From NCBI GenBank assembly GCA_012861695.1, contig JAAOOA010000066.1:2740919-2804918 (forward strand): a stretch of DNA of 64,000 nt. The letters are read 5' to 3'. The notes under the pieces were generated by a model. The model did not search any database. It had not been told where the DNA came from and saw only the letters and a list, made by a program, of their open reading frames with translations. This stretch comes from Trematomus loennbergii. Its lineage: Eukaryota > Chordata > Actinopteri > Perciformes > Nototheniidae. The translations under genes and the position numbers were made by a program. The stretch's first letter is position 1, and the number at the start of each line of letters is the position of its first letter. Of this stretch, positions 1 to 10,379 are shown piece after piece.

Positions 1-486
1 ATTTAAGCACATCGGCAACACAGCAGCTTTTCACAGGAGCAGCCAACGCAACAGGCCCAACAAAATATCTTCCTCCCTCAGATTTTACTCTAATCGCAGG
101 ACATTCTGCCTTCCAATGGCCTTTTTCACGACAGTAGTGGCAATTATCAATGTTAACCATGTTGTCCACATCAGTTTTTACCAAACCCAATTTCCTTGGA
201 TCCATCCCAAATGAACCAACATCAACAGCCTTTCTACTTCTTTCAAAAACGGTTAGAGCCCCAGAGCGCCCTCCGAACCTGCTCTTATGAAGTAACACAA
301 ACTCATCACCTGCCACAGCAGCTTCAGCCGCAGAAGTGCCTTTCGTTCAGTGACATATGTTGCAATGCGATCAGGAAGAATATTTTTGAACTGTTCCAAA
401 ATAATGAGTTCACACTCGTCAAAAGAAGCGATTTCAAGAGCAGTTAACCAACGCTTAAAATGACAGATCCCTCGCCATCTCCACAT
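1..486 (-). pseudogene. Ty3/gypsy gag fragment with CCHC zinc knuckle
   Basis: Reading the minus strand from about 486 towards 1, the translation has a SCAN-like capsid segment (around 450-300, with the stretch LEQFKNILPDRIATYV) and then a zinc knuckle of CX2CX4HX4C form (CHYCREKGHWKAEC, near 150-110). This pairing is typical of gag in fish Ty3/gypsy elements. The frame shifts once near 340, just after the capsid segment, so this copy cannot make an intact Gag. The reading continues off the left edge, where protease and pol would be expected. An LTR and primer binding site in the matching orientation lie at 941-1283. The element type is fairly secure; the exact lineage is unknown. Confidence 0.75.
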
Positions 487-940
487 ATGTTGATCTTGTT
501 TTGCTCAAAGGACCACGGCCATGCTCCCAAGCCGAAGCTTCAACCACTTTCTCCGCAACACCACACACCCCGCTCAACGATCCCAAGGGAACCGCCGCTT
601 AACCTGCCAGGGAAAACTCCGCACCGCTCCGCACTGCTCCACATGCAACGCACCAACAAACCCACACGAGAGGAAAAAAAACAACAAAAAAAAACAAACA
701 GCTGACCACGGCTAAGAACAACTAGCAACCACTCTCCCGAAATATAATACCAAACAAATCAAAGCCTCACAAAGTAATCAAATCAGTCCCCAAACAACGA
801 TCTGAAATGTCCTTCCCACAACGAGCCGAAACAAAGAAACCGGCCGCACTGCAAACGCGCTCCCAACAAACTTTATACACGAGCACCAACTCCCAACACA
901 AATCTTACCTATCCATTGCTGTATCGCAGATAAAAGAAGT
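487..940 (-). other. untranslated leader of the minus-strand gypsy element
   Basis: This lies between the primer binding site and the gag start. It is A-rich on the plus strand (T-rich on the sense strand), and I see no convincing coding potential; the short open frames here look accidental. Confidence 0.5.
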
Positions 941-953
941 GGACGAGCCCCCA
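941..953 (-). promoter_or_regulatory. primer binding site, tRNA-Pro-like
   Basis: On the minus strand this reads TGGGGGCTCGTCC, which matches the 3' end of tRNA-Pro as used for priming by many LTR elements and gammaretroviruses. It begins two bases after the LTR terminus (CATGACA, ending at 956), the expected position. This fixes the element's orientation and its LTR boundary. Confidence 0.8.
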
Positions 954-955
954 TC

Positions 956-1283
956 TGTCATGGCCTGGCTCTTGGCCATAACAAAAAGCGTGGGAAGGAC
1001 GAGAACATATATGAAAAATATATTTATTAACAAAAACTTAACATAAACCAAAAACTAACACAAAGGCAAAGCAAAAAGACTAAGCGACGTGGCTGCTCCG
1101 AGGTCAGGTCCTCTGCGGGGAGAGAGAGATCGAGACTCTGGCTCAGGCCTCTTAATCCTCCGCCAGCCGTCAGGTGTCCTCAATCAGGGCGTCAGCTGTC
1201 CTCAATCAGACGGACACAAGCAGAGGAGGAAAATTAAAGGGCCATACACACACACAGGAGACCTTAAAGCAGGGGTCGTCACA
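956..1283 (-). repeat. 5' LTR of the minus-strand gypsy element
   Basis: On the minus strand the LTR runs from TGTGACGACC at 1283 to CATGACA at 956, about 328 bp with TG...CA ends. An AATAAA-type signal lies near 1020. The outer end at 1283 coincides exactly with the point where similarity between the two arms of the large inverted repeat starts. The partner LTR and the other target-site duplication lie outside the window. Confidence 0.8.
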
Positions 1284-1403
1284 TACCAAATTAATTTAAA
1301 TTAATAATAAAGTAAAGGTGTATACTTTTTTATTTACCTCTAATAAACATATTAAATGAAAGGCTAAAACATGAATCATCATATACAGCTCTTAATACCT
1401 TAA

Positions 1404-1988
1404 AGGGGACCTATCATGCAAAATGCACCTTTTGATGTCTTTTATACATACAGATGTGTCCCCGGCGTGTCAGGGAACTCACAAAGTGTCAGAAAATAAA
1501 ACCCTCTCTCTTTTCCTCCGTGCGCAAATCTCTGAAAACGGGGCTACAACGAGCTGATCCAGATTTGCCATTGATGTTATTTACCTCATATCGGATGGCA
1601 CCAACGTGGTGGACCCACGGCCCTATTAGAAACTCGCTATCAGAATCAATGCTCGATGTTTGGATGTAATATGGTCTTTGTTTACATTCGCAAGCATGCC
1701 AACACTCAGAGCTAAGCTGTACTGGAGAGCACATGTGTGAAGAAGCAGGAAATATAGTCACCTTGTGGTAAACCTGCAAGAGAGAAAGCCTTTGAGCTCC
1801 ATACTGTTTCAGAAATGATCCTGGATGTGGTTTTGGCATTTCATCACCGCAGAATTTATTTTAGACAGTATCTGCCGGGTCCCGCATGAGCAGGCATAAG
1901 CCCCGCCCCCTTCATAGACATGTTTTTTATTCATTTTTATATATCTGAGACCTATGCTAATGCCTAAAAATTGCATGATAGGTGACCT
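1404..1988. mobile_element. TTAA-flanked MITE, type B
   Basis: The terminal inverted repeats begin AGGGGACCTATCATGCA and end with the near complement (TGCATGATAGGTGACCT), with TTAA directly on both sides (1400-1403 and 1989-1992). Length is 585 bp and there is no transposase. The right-arm partner is 38674-39263 and a longer relative lies at 60495-61425. A TTAA duplication fits piggyBac or Kolobok; I cannot decide between them. Confidence 0.8.
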
Positions 1989-2003
1989 TTAATGTTTGTT
2001 TAG

Positions 2004-3516
2004 ACATCAATCACCGGCAAACTGAATGGGGAGGAATTTGTTCGTCTGTGGAAGAAGGTCCTCATGTACAAGGTAAAAGGAGTGTTGTAAAAAAAATGTT
2101 AGAATATATTTTGGAATTGCTATATAGTAGTCTCTTTATTCTACCGTAGGACATTTAAATACAGATATGGGATGATCATTGATGGTGCTTTCTTCTTTTA
2201 CCAGGACATTTTCTTCCGCACTGACGTTTCACGAACTGGAACACTGTCAATGAACGAGCTGAGGAACGCTTTCCGAGCTTTAGGTACAAAGCTTAAATTC
2301 AAAAATTCATTCGATAGACAGACTTTCCTCTTTTATTGATGATAAATAATCGGATAAAGGTCTCTCTACAGAAACATTCATATTAAAGCATGAAAAAAGG
2401 GCAGTGTGCAGGAGTGTATGTTTTGCAATCATAATTGCTATTTCTTGTAAGAATTGCCGGGAAAAGACAAAATAAGTGATACAAACCTAACCTGTTAAAA
2501 AGTAAAAGTTGACTTTAATTAAATGTATTACGTCAACGGATTCCACATAATTGTATTAGGTCGGTTGGAAGCAATAATATCAACTTGAACCTAATATTTT
2601 TTATTTTCCACATTTAATTAAAGTCAACGTTTCAATTCATTCAGTGTGGTCAAATAGTGCAAGTGAAAATGTGGCTTGTGCAAAACATGTAATATCCTCA
2701 AAATAACTAAATGCCAAAACTCCTTCTACATTGCTGTGTGTATGTTGAACAGGCATTAAGGTGAAGGATGATATGCTGAGTTTGATGTGGCGCTGCGCTA
2801 CGGAGCCTCCTCTGGACACCTGACTCTGGAGAGCTTCATCAGTCTCATCCTCCGCTTCGAATGCATGTACAGTAAGTACCGGAGACATCCATTCTTGCTT
2901 TCTAAACATGTTGATGAAGACATATTTAGAATACATATGATTCTGACAATTGATTTACGAAGCGTGTATTACTCAACAGAAATCTTTAAACAATTGTCTG
3001 GGGGACAAGCCATCACTCTTCAGGAGTCGGAGGTAATGAAATGTATTCTTCTTTTAGAAGGTCATTTAAGATTGTTTTACATACCACCATTTTTGGGATA
3101 GACTAGAAGACAGAAGAAATAAATACTTGTCTCTGATAAAAATGGACATAATGTTATTAAAAGTGGCAATAGACCAACTTTTGTTAATACCCCAAATGTA
3201 GTGAAGAAACCAAGTGAAATGCTGATGCTGTCATTATTCTTACATTTGTATTCCATTTTATTTAGTCTTTTATTGGACATTTTACTACTAAGGTTTATAT
3301 GAATATATTTACTCTATTTTATCTTTTTATTACACATTCTGACTTAAACTTTTTAAGTTTATATAAATGTAAATGTCAATAAATAAATTGTTTTCTAATT
3401 CTGATTTTAATTCTGATAATGCAGCCAACAATCAACATTTACTTCATAATGATTCATTATAGAAAAACATGTCTGTTCTGTATTTTCAGTGGATGTACAT
3501 TTCCATGTACACTTAA
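2004..3516 (+). pseudogene. duplicated calpain 3' end (exons 17-21 only)
   Basis: Five exons match the last five of the calpain gene at 37146-49615: 2004-2072, 2205-2283, 2753-2871, 2980-3032 and 3490-3516 (ending WMYISMYT and TAA). Each keeps its AG acceptor and GT donor. They encode part of the penta-EF-hand domain. The third is 119 bp instead of 117, because two extra bases (GT) follow the codons for DDMLSLM, which shifts the frame. No exons 1-16 precede it; a retrotransposon LTR abuts the arm at 1283. This is therefore a partial copy with no promoter or protease domain in view, probably a pseudogene unless the copy continues to the left of the window. Confidence 0.9.
2508..2628. repeat. 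121-bp element with 19-bp perfect inverted ends
   Basis: GTTGACTTTAATTAAATGT at 2508-2526 is exactly complemented at 2610-2628, so the segment can fold into a long hairpin in the intron between duplicated exons 18 and 19. The right arm has the corresponding sequence near 38035-38155 with a small change in one arm. It is probably a very short MITE relic. Confidence 0.6.
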
Positions 3517-3680
3517 CCCAACAAGGGAGATGGACGGAACAATTCTTCAAGAAATACAGGAGTAGATATTTCAAAAAAGTGTTTTCTTTGATTTGTCATA
3601 TTACATAATGAGCTAATACATAATACATACTTTAGTTTAGCTAAAGGGCATTTTTTGTACTACTTTAACAATGTTGCATT

Positions 3681-4361
3681 TAGGGATGTCCCGATCACCT
3701 TTTTTTGCTCCCGATCCGATTCCGATCATTTGATTTTGACAATCTGCCGATACCAATTTCTCCCGATCCGATCTTTATGCAATGCATTAGAAAAAAAAGG
3801 AAAAAAGCATTCAAGTTGTCCCTTAAGGTTATTTTTTTATTTAAATGACAGTACCCAACTACCCATTCTATCCAACATGGATATAGCTTCTATTTTTCAC
3901 AGCAGCATTGGATCAGTTCAGTTGTGCAGCATTGGATCAAAACAAAATAAAGCTTATCAGTGGTCCACCACAAAATAACCATGTAAACAAATTGAGTGCA
4001 GATAGTGCAGTAACAAAACAAAAATAACTCTACTGGAAAGAGGTAGCTTGACTAGCTTCACAAGTTCACAGATTTGAGAGAAATAAGCAACCAGGTCTAT
4101 GAAAACAAGCCCAAAAGAAGCAACACATACATGATGTTGTGTAATTTTAAACCAAAACTAAGGCCTCAGGATGACTTTAAGACGTGAACATGGTCATTTT
4201 TGTTTTGTAACATTAAACAAAATAATAAAATATTTTATAAAAATAAAAAAAATAAAAAAAAGAATTCCCGATCCCCGATCTTTTTCTCCTGATTCCGATC
4301 TTTTGAAAATCACGTGATCGGCTCCGATCCCCGATCACGTGATCGGATCGGGACATCTCTA
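3681..4361. mobile_element. GATC-rich MITE present only in the left arm
   Basis: Inverted ends TAGGGATGTCCCGATC and GATCGGGACATCTCTA enclose 681 bp rich in CCGATC motifs, with no transposase. The corresponding right-arm position (about 36985-37000) reads straight through TTGCATTGCAATAC. The element is therefore an insertion here, with an apparent target duplication of only 2-3 bp. The superfamily is not certain; PIF/Harbinger-like is possible. Confidence 0.75.
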
Positions 4362-4437
4362 TTGCAATACACACTAATGAGAAAAACGCTAAATAACCAA
4401 TCCTATAACATGAAGCTGTAGCACCATGTAGACTTAA

Positions 4438-4817
4438 AGGTAGGGTAGGTAAGTTTGAGAAACCGGCTCGAGTCCGCTAGAATTTGAAAATACACAACCG
4501 GAGAAAATCTGCCACTTCCTTATAGAGCCCCTCCTCCAACACACACGAACACGCACATGACCAATGAGGGCACGAGATAAGTTTGTACCCCGATGGAAGG
4601 CTGACAGGCAGGTAGGCCATCCAGTTATTTTAGCCGGGCCGGCTAAAATTATTGGTCGTACTTTTTACAGTATTACGGCTTCCACAGATGACATTTTGTA
4701 TGGATTTTTTGTCAAAGCACTTAAAATATTCATTGCTATCGGGATGTTAAGAGCATTCCATGGAATATAACAAAAAGTGTATCTCGAGCCGGTTTCTCAA
4801 ACTTACCTACCCCACCT
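4438..4817. mobile_element. TTAA MITE type A, copy 1 (left arm only)
   Basis: It has the ends of the type A family (AGGTRGGGTAGGT ... ACCTACCCCACCT), with TTAA before and TTAT after. The right arm has the uninterrupted site near 36905 (rc GTAGACTTAATGTAAG), so this is a clean occupied/empty pair that shows TTAA as the target. It is 380 bp long and has a central palindrome around TTTTAGCCGGGCCGGCTAAAAT. Confidence 0.88.
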
Positions 4818-4821
4818 TTAT

Positions 4822-6227
4822 TGTAAGATGTGATAATAAGATGGAAAGTTATAATAATAACAGACTTAGTTACTGAACTTATTTTTGTAGTTTTATTAGA
4901 ATTATAATGAAATCTTACAAGGGTTTGTCTAATCACTTTTTGGACATTATATGACATATATTAAGTACTTTTTAACTGCAAAATCCTTTACCCATTTTTG
5001 ACAACTTTAATCAAACAATAAAGATGTAAATTCTGTGAGAATATGTGTAAAGTGTTGGAATGGGTTCCGGGCTGGCCTCATTTAGCAGATCTCCCCACTG
5101 TCGGTCATCTGCAAATTTCATTTGTCTTGGATAAAAATGACACGTGGATTTTCCTGTATTTGTTTTACTTCTAATGACATTTCAAAACCGTTAAAGAAAA
5201 GAAAGAGCTTTTTTTTGTCATTGGTCCAGCTTACTGATTTAAATATACAGTTGCATTTGATGACTTGACAGTTACAGGAACAATAACAAAAAATGGTGTA
5301 AAGTGATTATTCAATTGAACTGCATAAAAATAATTGGATTATTCAGCAAAGGGCCCTTTGAGAAGTATGAGAAGTTATCTTCTCGGACGCTAAACAAACA
5401 AGCAGTTGACCCCACAACAGAGTTAACCATTGAGGTAGAGGACAATACAGTTTATAAAGATGTTTTTTTAAACAAGATGATATTTACATATTAAAAAGTG
5501 TATTTAAGGTATAATATATAAAATGTACAGGTACAGAGATTGGGTGTATGAAGAAAGAGTGTTACTGACACTGTTAGCTTGCTGTCTTTGTGAAACCTCT
5601 TGACTGTGATTGCTCTGGATTAGTTTTCTGTAGCGCCTCCCAGAGGGATGTGGGAGAAAGTTACGTCTGGGTTATTACCTGTTCTCCCACCCAAAAGTTC
5701 ACAGATTACTGTTGCACTTCTGCCCTCTGGTGGCTGATGACAGCACAGGGTACAAACCACTCACTGCACAAACATAAATACATGTTGAGTCCTACTGGGC
5801 TTAGTCCATTAGTGTGCGGTTTGTTTCTCTCACAAATCTACTTGTTCAGGAACATTTGCAACAAGATATTGACAGGAATTGATAGGCTGAAAGGAGATTT
5901 TCAGATGAAGAAGAAATACATATATCCAGCATATAGTTTAATCAGAATCTGAAAATTGTATATATGCCCGGGGTAAATTTGGATTTTGTAACAGTTATGT
6001 AATGACTGCAGTGAACACAGGCAACAGACTCAACACCGCTCAGAAACAAAGGCAGTAGTTTTTGAAAAACGTCGGTACATGCCGGATCACTCAGACAGGC
6101 AACCACAACACACGAGAAGTAGGCAAAGCAGGTGCACAAACACTAAACACTGGGAATAAAAAGTGCTCGAACACTTGACTCGGAGGTACAAAGACGAACT
6201 AAATACACAGGGAGATGATGATAATGG
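4822..6227. other. calpain 3' flank, no gene seen
   Basis: This is shared with the right arm (about 35496-36905). I found no coding exon, RNA gene or terminal repeat. The open frames present are short and unlike any family I recognise. Confidence 0.5.
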
Positions 6228-6362
6228 GGCACAGGCAGTGGCGGCTGGTACATTTTTCTCCAGGGGGGGCTATACCAAAATGTAAGCAAACTTATACACA
6301 AACTCAAAACATATGTCATATTACAACGCAGGGCTTGCTCAAAGGCACACAGCATTTGATAC

Positions 6363-7036
6363 CAGAGGTGGGACCAAGTCTGCACTCAAGTCACAAGTAA
6401 GTCTCAAGTCTTTGCACTCAAGTCACAAGTAAGTCTCAAGTCTTTGCACTCAAGTCACAAGTAAGTCTCAGTTCTTTGCGCTCAAGTCCAAGTCAAGTCT
6501 CAAGTCAGGATGGGCAAGTTCAAGTCAAGTCCAAGTCCTAAACTTTGATAAACCGAGTCTTAAACAAGTGAGTCATTATGTGCTTTTCACCAAATCTAAT
6601 GACATCCATCAACAGAATAATACTTAATAATCAAACTGCTCTTTATTAGTCACATTAATAATTTAATAATCAATGTTCTCTCTGCTGGTGAAGTAACGTG
6701 TTTTTTTTCTAATTTAAGAGGGATAAATAGGTTACTGTGACGGTTTGATTGAGAAGGAGTTTAATTGATAAGATCCCTGATGTTAAGGTGACCAGAATGT
6801 TTATTTCCACTGTGTATGCAAGGGATAATGTGCAGCGAGGCGGTCATTATGGGGAAAAGAACACACAAATCTACATCCCTCTGCAGGTGGTACTTTAAGT
6901 ATATTTTTATGCTAATACTTTTGTACTTTTACTTGAGTAACATTTTGAATGCAGGACTTTTTATTGTAACCGAGTATTCCTACACTCTGGTACTTTTACT
7001 CAAGTACAGTCAAGATCTGAACTCCTCCCACCTCTG
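6363..7036. mobile_element. composite repeat with CAAGTCaagt arrays and CAGAGGTGGG ends
   Basis: It starts CAGAGGTGGGACCAAGT and continues with several imperfect ~30-bp tandem copies of a CTCAAGTCACAAGTAAGT motif. It ends in CTCCTCCCACCTCTG. The two ends belong to similar but not identical fish repeat families and no matching target duplication is visible, so it may be a recombinant of two elements. Confidence 0.55.
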
Positions 7037-7059
7037 GCAATAAATCCTGAGTGGTTACC

Positions 7060-7167
7060 AAAAGAAAAACCCTCCTCTGAAGGTTATTTTCATTTTACAA
7101 ATCCTGCACTCAGCTTTGCTTTCTCCAATATCATTGAAATGCAGCCAGATGCTGTGGTTTTCGCTCA
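7060..7167 (-). pseudogene. BED zinc-finger transposase N-terminus, fragment
   Basis: From the ATG at 7167 the minus strand reads MSENHSIWLHFNDIGES, then a C-X2-C pair (CRICKM). This is the start of a BED-type zinc finger as found in hAT transposases of the ZBED group. It breaks off after about 33 codons at the neighbouring repeat. The matching copy in the right arm begins at 34619. Confidence 0.65.
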
Positions 7168-7366
7168 TTTCTTGACTTTTTCCGACGGCTCCCCATTTCT
7201 CTGACACTCTGTGTAGCTGGCCTGTACCACTACACTTGCTGTCTTTGGAGCATGTATACTGCCTTCCTCTGTCCTTAACTCCTGCCTATATCAGGCTGAT
7301 CAGGTCCGAGCTCTTGTACTTTCAACTTTCCCTCCAGTGTCCTCCTCTCAAAGGGTGTTTCTTTAA

Positions 7367-8513
7367 CCTGTTAAGCACCAAGCCTGTTTTTCATGTTTCA
7401 GGCTCGAAAATGACATGCCCAAAACAAATGACTACAACTTAACTTCTAAAAGGGTTATATGAATAATGTCTTTTATCAAAGCAAGGTTACATCTGTGAGT
7501 TGGATGTAGAAGTGTCAGAATCAATATAAATGTTTTTTATTTTAAAGAAAATTCAGATTTTACATAGTAAAAAACTGTAAATTATAGTGTCCGTCCAAAA
7601 ATTATTTTTTACAGATAGTGAAAACTACCCTTGGATGATGGGTTAGTAGACTAAAAGCTTTAGGAATCCAAAGTACAACATATAATAAGTACCCTGTATC
7701 AAGATTAATGCAAAACAAGTGACATTTGACCTTTTTAGAGAGGTTTAGCCAAAACCACCCCACCTCTGAGGTGATTTGGGTGAAAATGTTTTTTTTCCAT
7801 ATCTCTGGCCCCCCTTGCTCGATTTTGATGGTTGACACCTCTTTCTGACCGTTAGAGCCAATAGAATCGAAGGGGGAGGCTCACACACACACATTGTGAA
7901 GAGAAAAGGTGGGGGCTGTGCGCATGTAAATGTAAAGCAGAGTGGAGCTACATTCTAGCTCTGGCATTTGGAAACAAAAAGCAGTTTTATTGCTTATGGA
8001 TTATCAGAAATAATTTCAAAGAGGGCACAGATACATTGGATGAACCTATGGATTAACTGCAGCATCGTTTTTTTATCGTTTTAATGCCATTGAAGACCAG
8101 TTTTGACCAAGGTAAGCCATGTTAGCGTTTCTAGCTACTTAGCTCCACATGTTATGATGTACGCTTTCGTTTATAGCGTCGCAAATGTTTATCACTGAGT
8201 GTTGAGGTGGGCACCACTAGATTCAGTGTCTCCAGGACACCAAAAACGAGTGGTTGGCTGTGCATCTAGGATAAGTAATAAGGGAGTTATTGTGAGTTTA
8301 AGTGCCGTTTTAGGTTACATTTTTTCGCTCGTGGGTAATTCAGAGGCTGAGTGCTAGCATTGTGTTTTTTTTGGATTTTTTTTTAAAAAGATCAGTTAGC
8401 TGAGTTTCTTCCCGTTACATGGATATAAAACATTCATAGTTTTATTAAATATTAAGATTCCTTAGACGTTGTTTCCTGCAAATGACGCGTTTGGGCGGAT
8501 GGTGCGTAACAGG
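7367..8513. mobile_element. TTAA-flanked element, type C
   Basis: Ends CCTGTTAAGCACC and GGTGCGTAACAGG are flanked by TTAA at 7363-7366 and 8514-8517. Length is 1147 bp, and no transposase frame is visible. The right-arm copy is 32633-33753. A 140-bp piece of the same family follows the gypsy LTR at 58284-58425. The CC-start plus TTAA fits a piggyBac-type non-autonomous element. Confidence 0.75.
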
Positions 8514-9159
8514 TTAAGTGATGAAACATCATTTTCCTTCTCCATATTCGCTATCTAGTTTTGTTTACACTCCGTCTCCGTCTAACTCTCTCTCATTCAA
8601 ACGTAAATCACTCACTCTGGTGCTCCTGCTGCCCCCTAGTTGTTGGCGGTGTCAACAGCTGCTTTGGGCGCAGTTGGGTGCGCCCCGAGCTGCTCCTATC
8701 TGTTGCATTGAACTGCGCATGCACCACTTATAACAAGAGTCAATGGCCAAAGATTTCTGCGCCCCAAGCAGGAAACACGTGACTTATCAGTAACTTTAGA
8801 CATCGTTAAACACATTTTATCGATATTTTATTGCAGATTATACATTTAACTGACACCATATAATATGTAACTTGTTCATTAAAAAATAAATGTATAAAAT
8901 TAATAAAACTCAAATATTTTTTAATGACAGTCTAGAATTTGGGAAGAGGTGGGGCGGCGCCCCTAGCGCCCCTATGGGCCGTCCGCCACTGGGCACAGGT
9001 GAGAATATGGTATGATTTCACAGGCAGAAGACAATAAAGGGCAGGAAGTGGTGACTAAAATGAGAAGAGAGGTGAGTATCAAAAATAATACAGGATTTAC
9101 AAAATGTTACAAAGATTTGCAGGTGAGGACAGTATCTCTATTTTAAAATCAAATATAAA

Positions 9160-9572
9160 TATTTATATTAACGTAGTTTATGGAAGAATAACTTTACATG
9201 TATTTACTCCTCACTGCTTCCAATAAGCTGATTAAAGTCATCCACTGTTAACCAACTACATCAAGCAGAGGTGTGGACTTGAGTCACATGGCTTGGACTC
9301 GAGTCACCAATTTGATGACATTGGACTTGACTAGACAAAATCACAAAACACTTGCGACTCGACTTGGACTTGAACAGCAATGACTCGGGACTTGACTTGG
9401 ACTTGAGCCTTCTGACTTGAGGTGACTTGATACTTTAATTCAGGGGTCTCCACTCCAACTAAAATAGAAATATTCATATTAACGTAGATTATGGAAGACT
9501 AACTTTACATGTATTTACTCCTCAGCTGCTTCCAATAAGCTGATTAAAGTCATCCACTGTTAACCAACTACA
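9160..9572. repeat. CAGAGGTGTGGACTTGAG repeat between direct copies of about 105 bp
   Basis: A segment of about 185 bp (9266-9452) that starts CAGAGGTGTGGACTTGAG and is full of GACTTG/GACTCG motifs sits between two near-identical stretches, about 9160-9265 and 9460-9572 (both contain AACTTTACATGTATTTACTCC and GATTAAAGTCATCCACTG). The right arm has the mirror at about 31580-31990. It could be a long target duplication or a tandem duplication with an insertion. Confidence 0.55.
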
Positions 9573-10379
9573 TGTTGGCATAATATTTAACAGCCAATTA
9601 CGCGCTACTGTCAACATTTCCAGCGCCCAGTCGAGCTAATCAGAAGTCCACTCTTTATAAAATCCTGATCTTCAGCTTTTCATCCCATCAACATCACCAA
9701 CATGTCAATTGATAACTAGCTGATGTAGCACCCTTCCCCCAGGGGAATATTGTCATGTGAAAAAGAGAAATGGATACTGTGTTTGAGGCGTGACCCATGT
9801 TCTCTCCTATAAAAGTTGCTCAGTGTTTAAAACCCTAACCCTAACCTGCCAGGTGATTGATGACTAGCTGATGTAGCAGTTCCCTTCTGACCCCCAAGCT
9901 GATGACTGATGATAAAGCTGACTTAATACTCTGATAACATTATAAATTATTACACAAGGCCACAATGTCAATTCTCATTTCAGGCTCTTTATTCAGCCTG
10001 TTGGTCAGACACAAGATAATCCAAGTAGTGAAGCAGGGTCTTAGTCAGGGTGGGAATCTCACAACGGCCATGACGTACCAGGCACGTCCTACGCCGGTTT
10101 CCCTTTATAAATCACAATCAACTCGAAATGCGGCCCAGCTTTTGCGGGCTTCACGTAACGCCCATATTTGCCTATAAATCAACAGTCTCACTCCCTGATA
10201 GTCCAATAGCGACGCTTGGTCAGGGTCCTTTGGCGTGCAGTTGTGACGCACCGAGTCTCCTTCAGCTTCATAAACGGACGCAAAGAGCTTTCAACTGATT
10301 GCAATGTGTTCCCATTGGCGGCGGTATTTGACGCTCAGGGAAGCACCGCATCGGTCCATGTCGGCGGCAGTTAAAGACA
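9573..10379. other. intergenic, no gene seen
   Basis: This is shared with the right arm apart from roughly 140 bp at 10086-10225, which the right arm lacks. It includes a short run of CCCTAA near 9831-9847. I see no gene. Confidence 0.4.

Larger units (their letters stand above)
6236..8991. mobile_element. nested hAT-type element, left copy
   Basis: Ends CAGTGGCGGCTGG and CCGTCCGCCACTG are flanked by the exact 8-bp direct repeat GGCACAGG (6228-6235 and 8992-8999), diagnostic of hAT insertion. Inside are other elements: a composite with CAGAGGTGGGACC/CCTCTG ends (6363-7036), a BED-finger fragment on the minus strand (to 7167), and a TTAA-flanked element at 7367-8513. Relative to the right-arm copy (32156-35487), about 670 bp is missing at about 7236-7262, including a TTF-finger transposase fragment. 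No functional transposase remains. Confidence 0.82.

Noticed and set aside
8518..8782. Two overlapping frames of about 70 codons with serine/leucine-rich product, mirrored near 32364-32628
   Set aside because: They lie in the terminal part of the nested hAT element and overlap in different frames; no family match and no splice context.
9831..9847. CCCTAACCCTAACC run that looks like an interstitial telomere repeat (also about 31303-31318)
   Set aside because: Fewer than three units; this length is expected by chance and has no supporting context.
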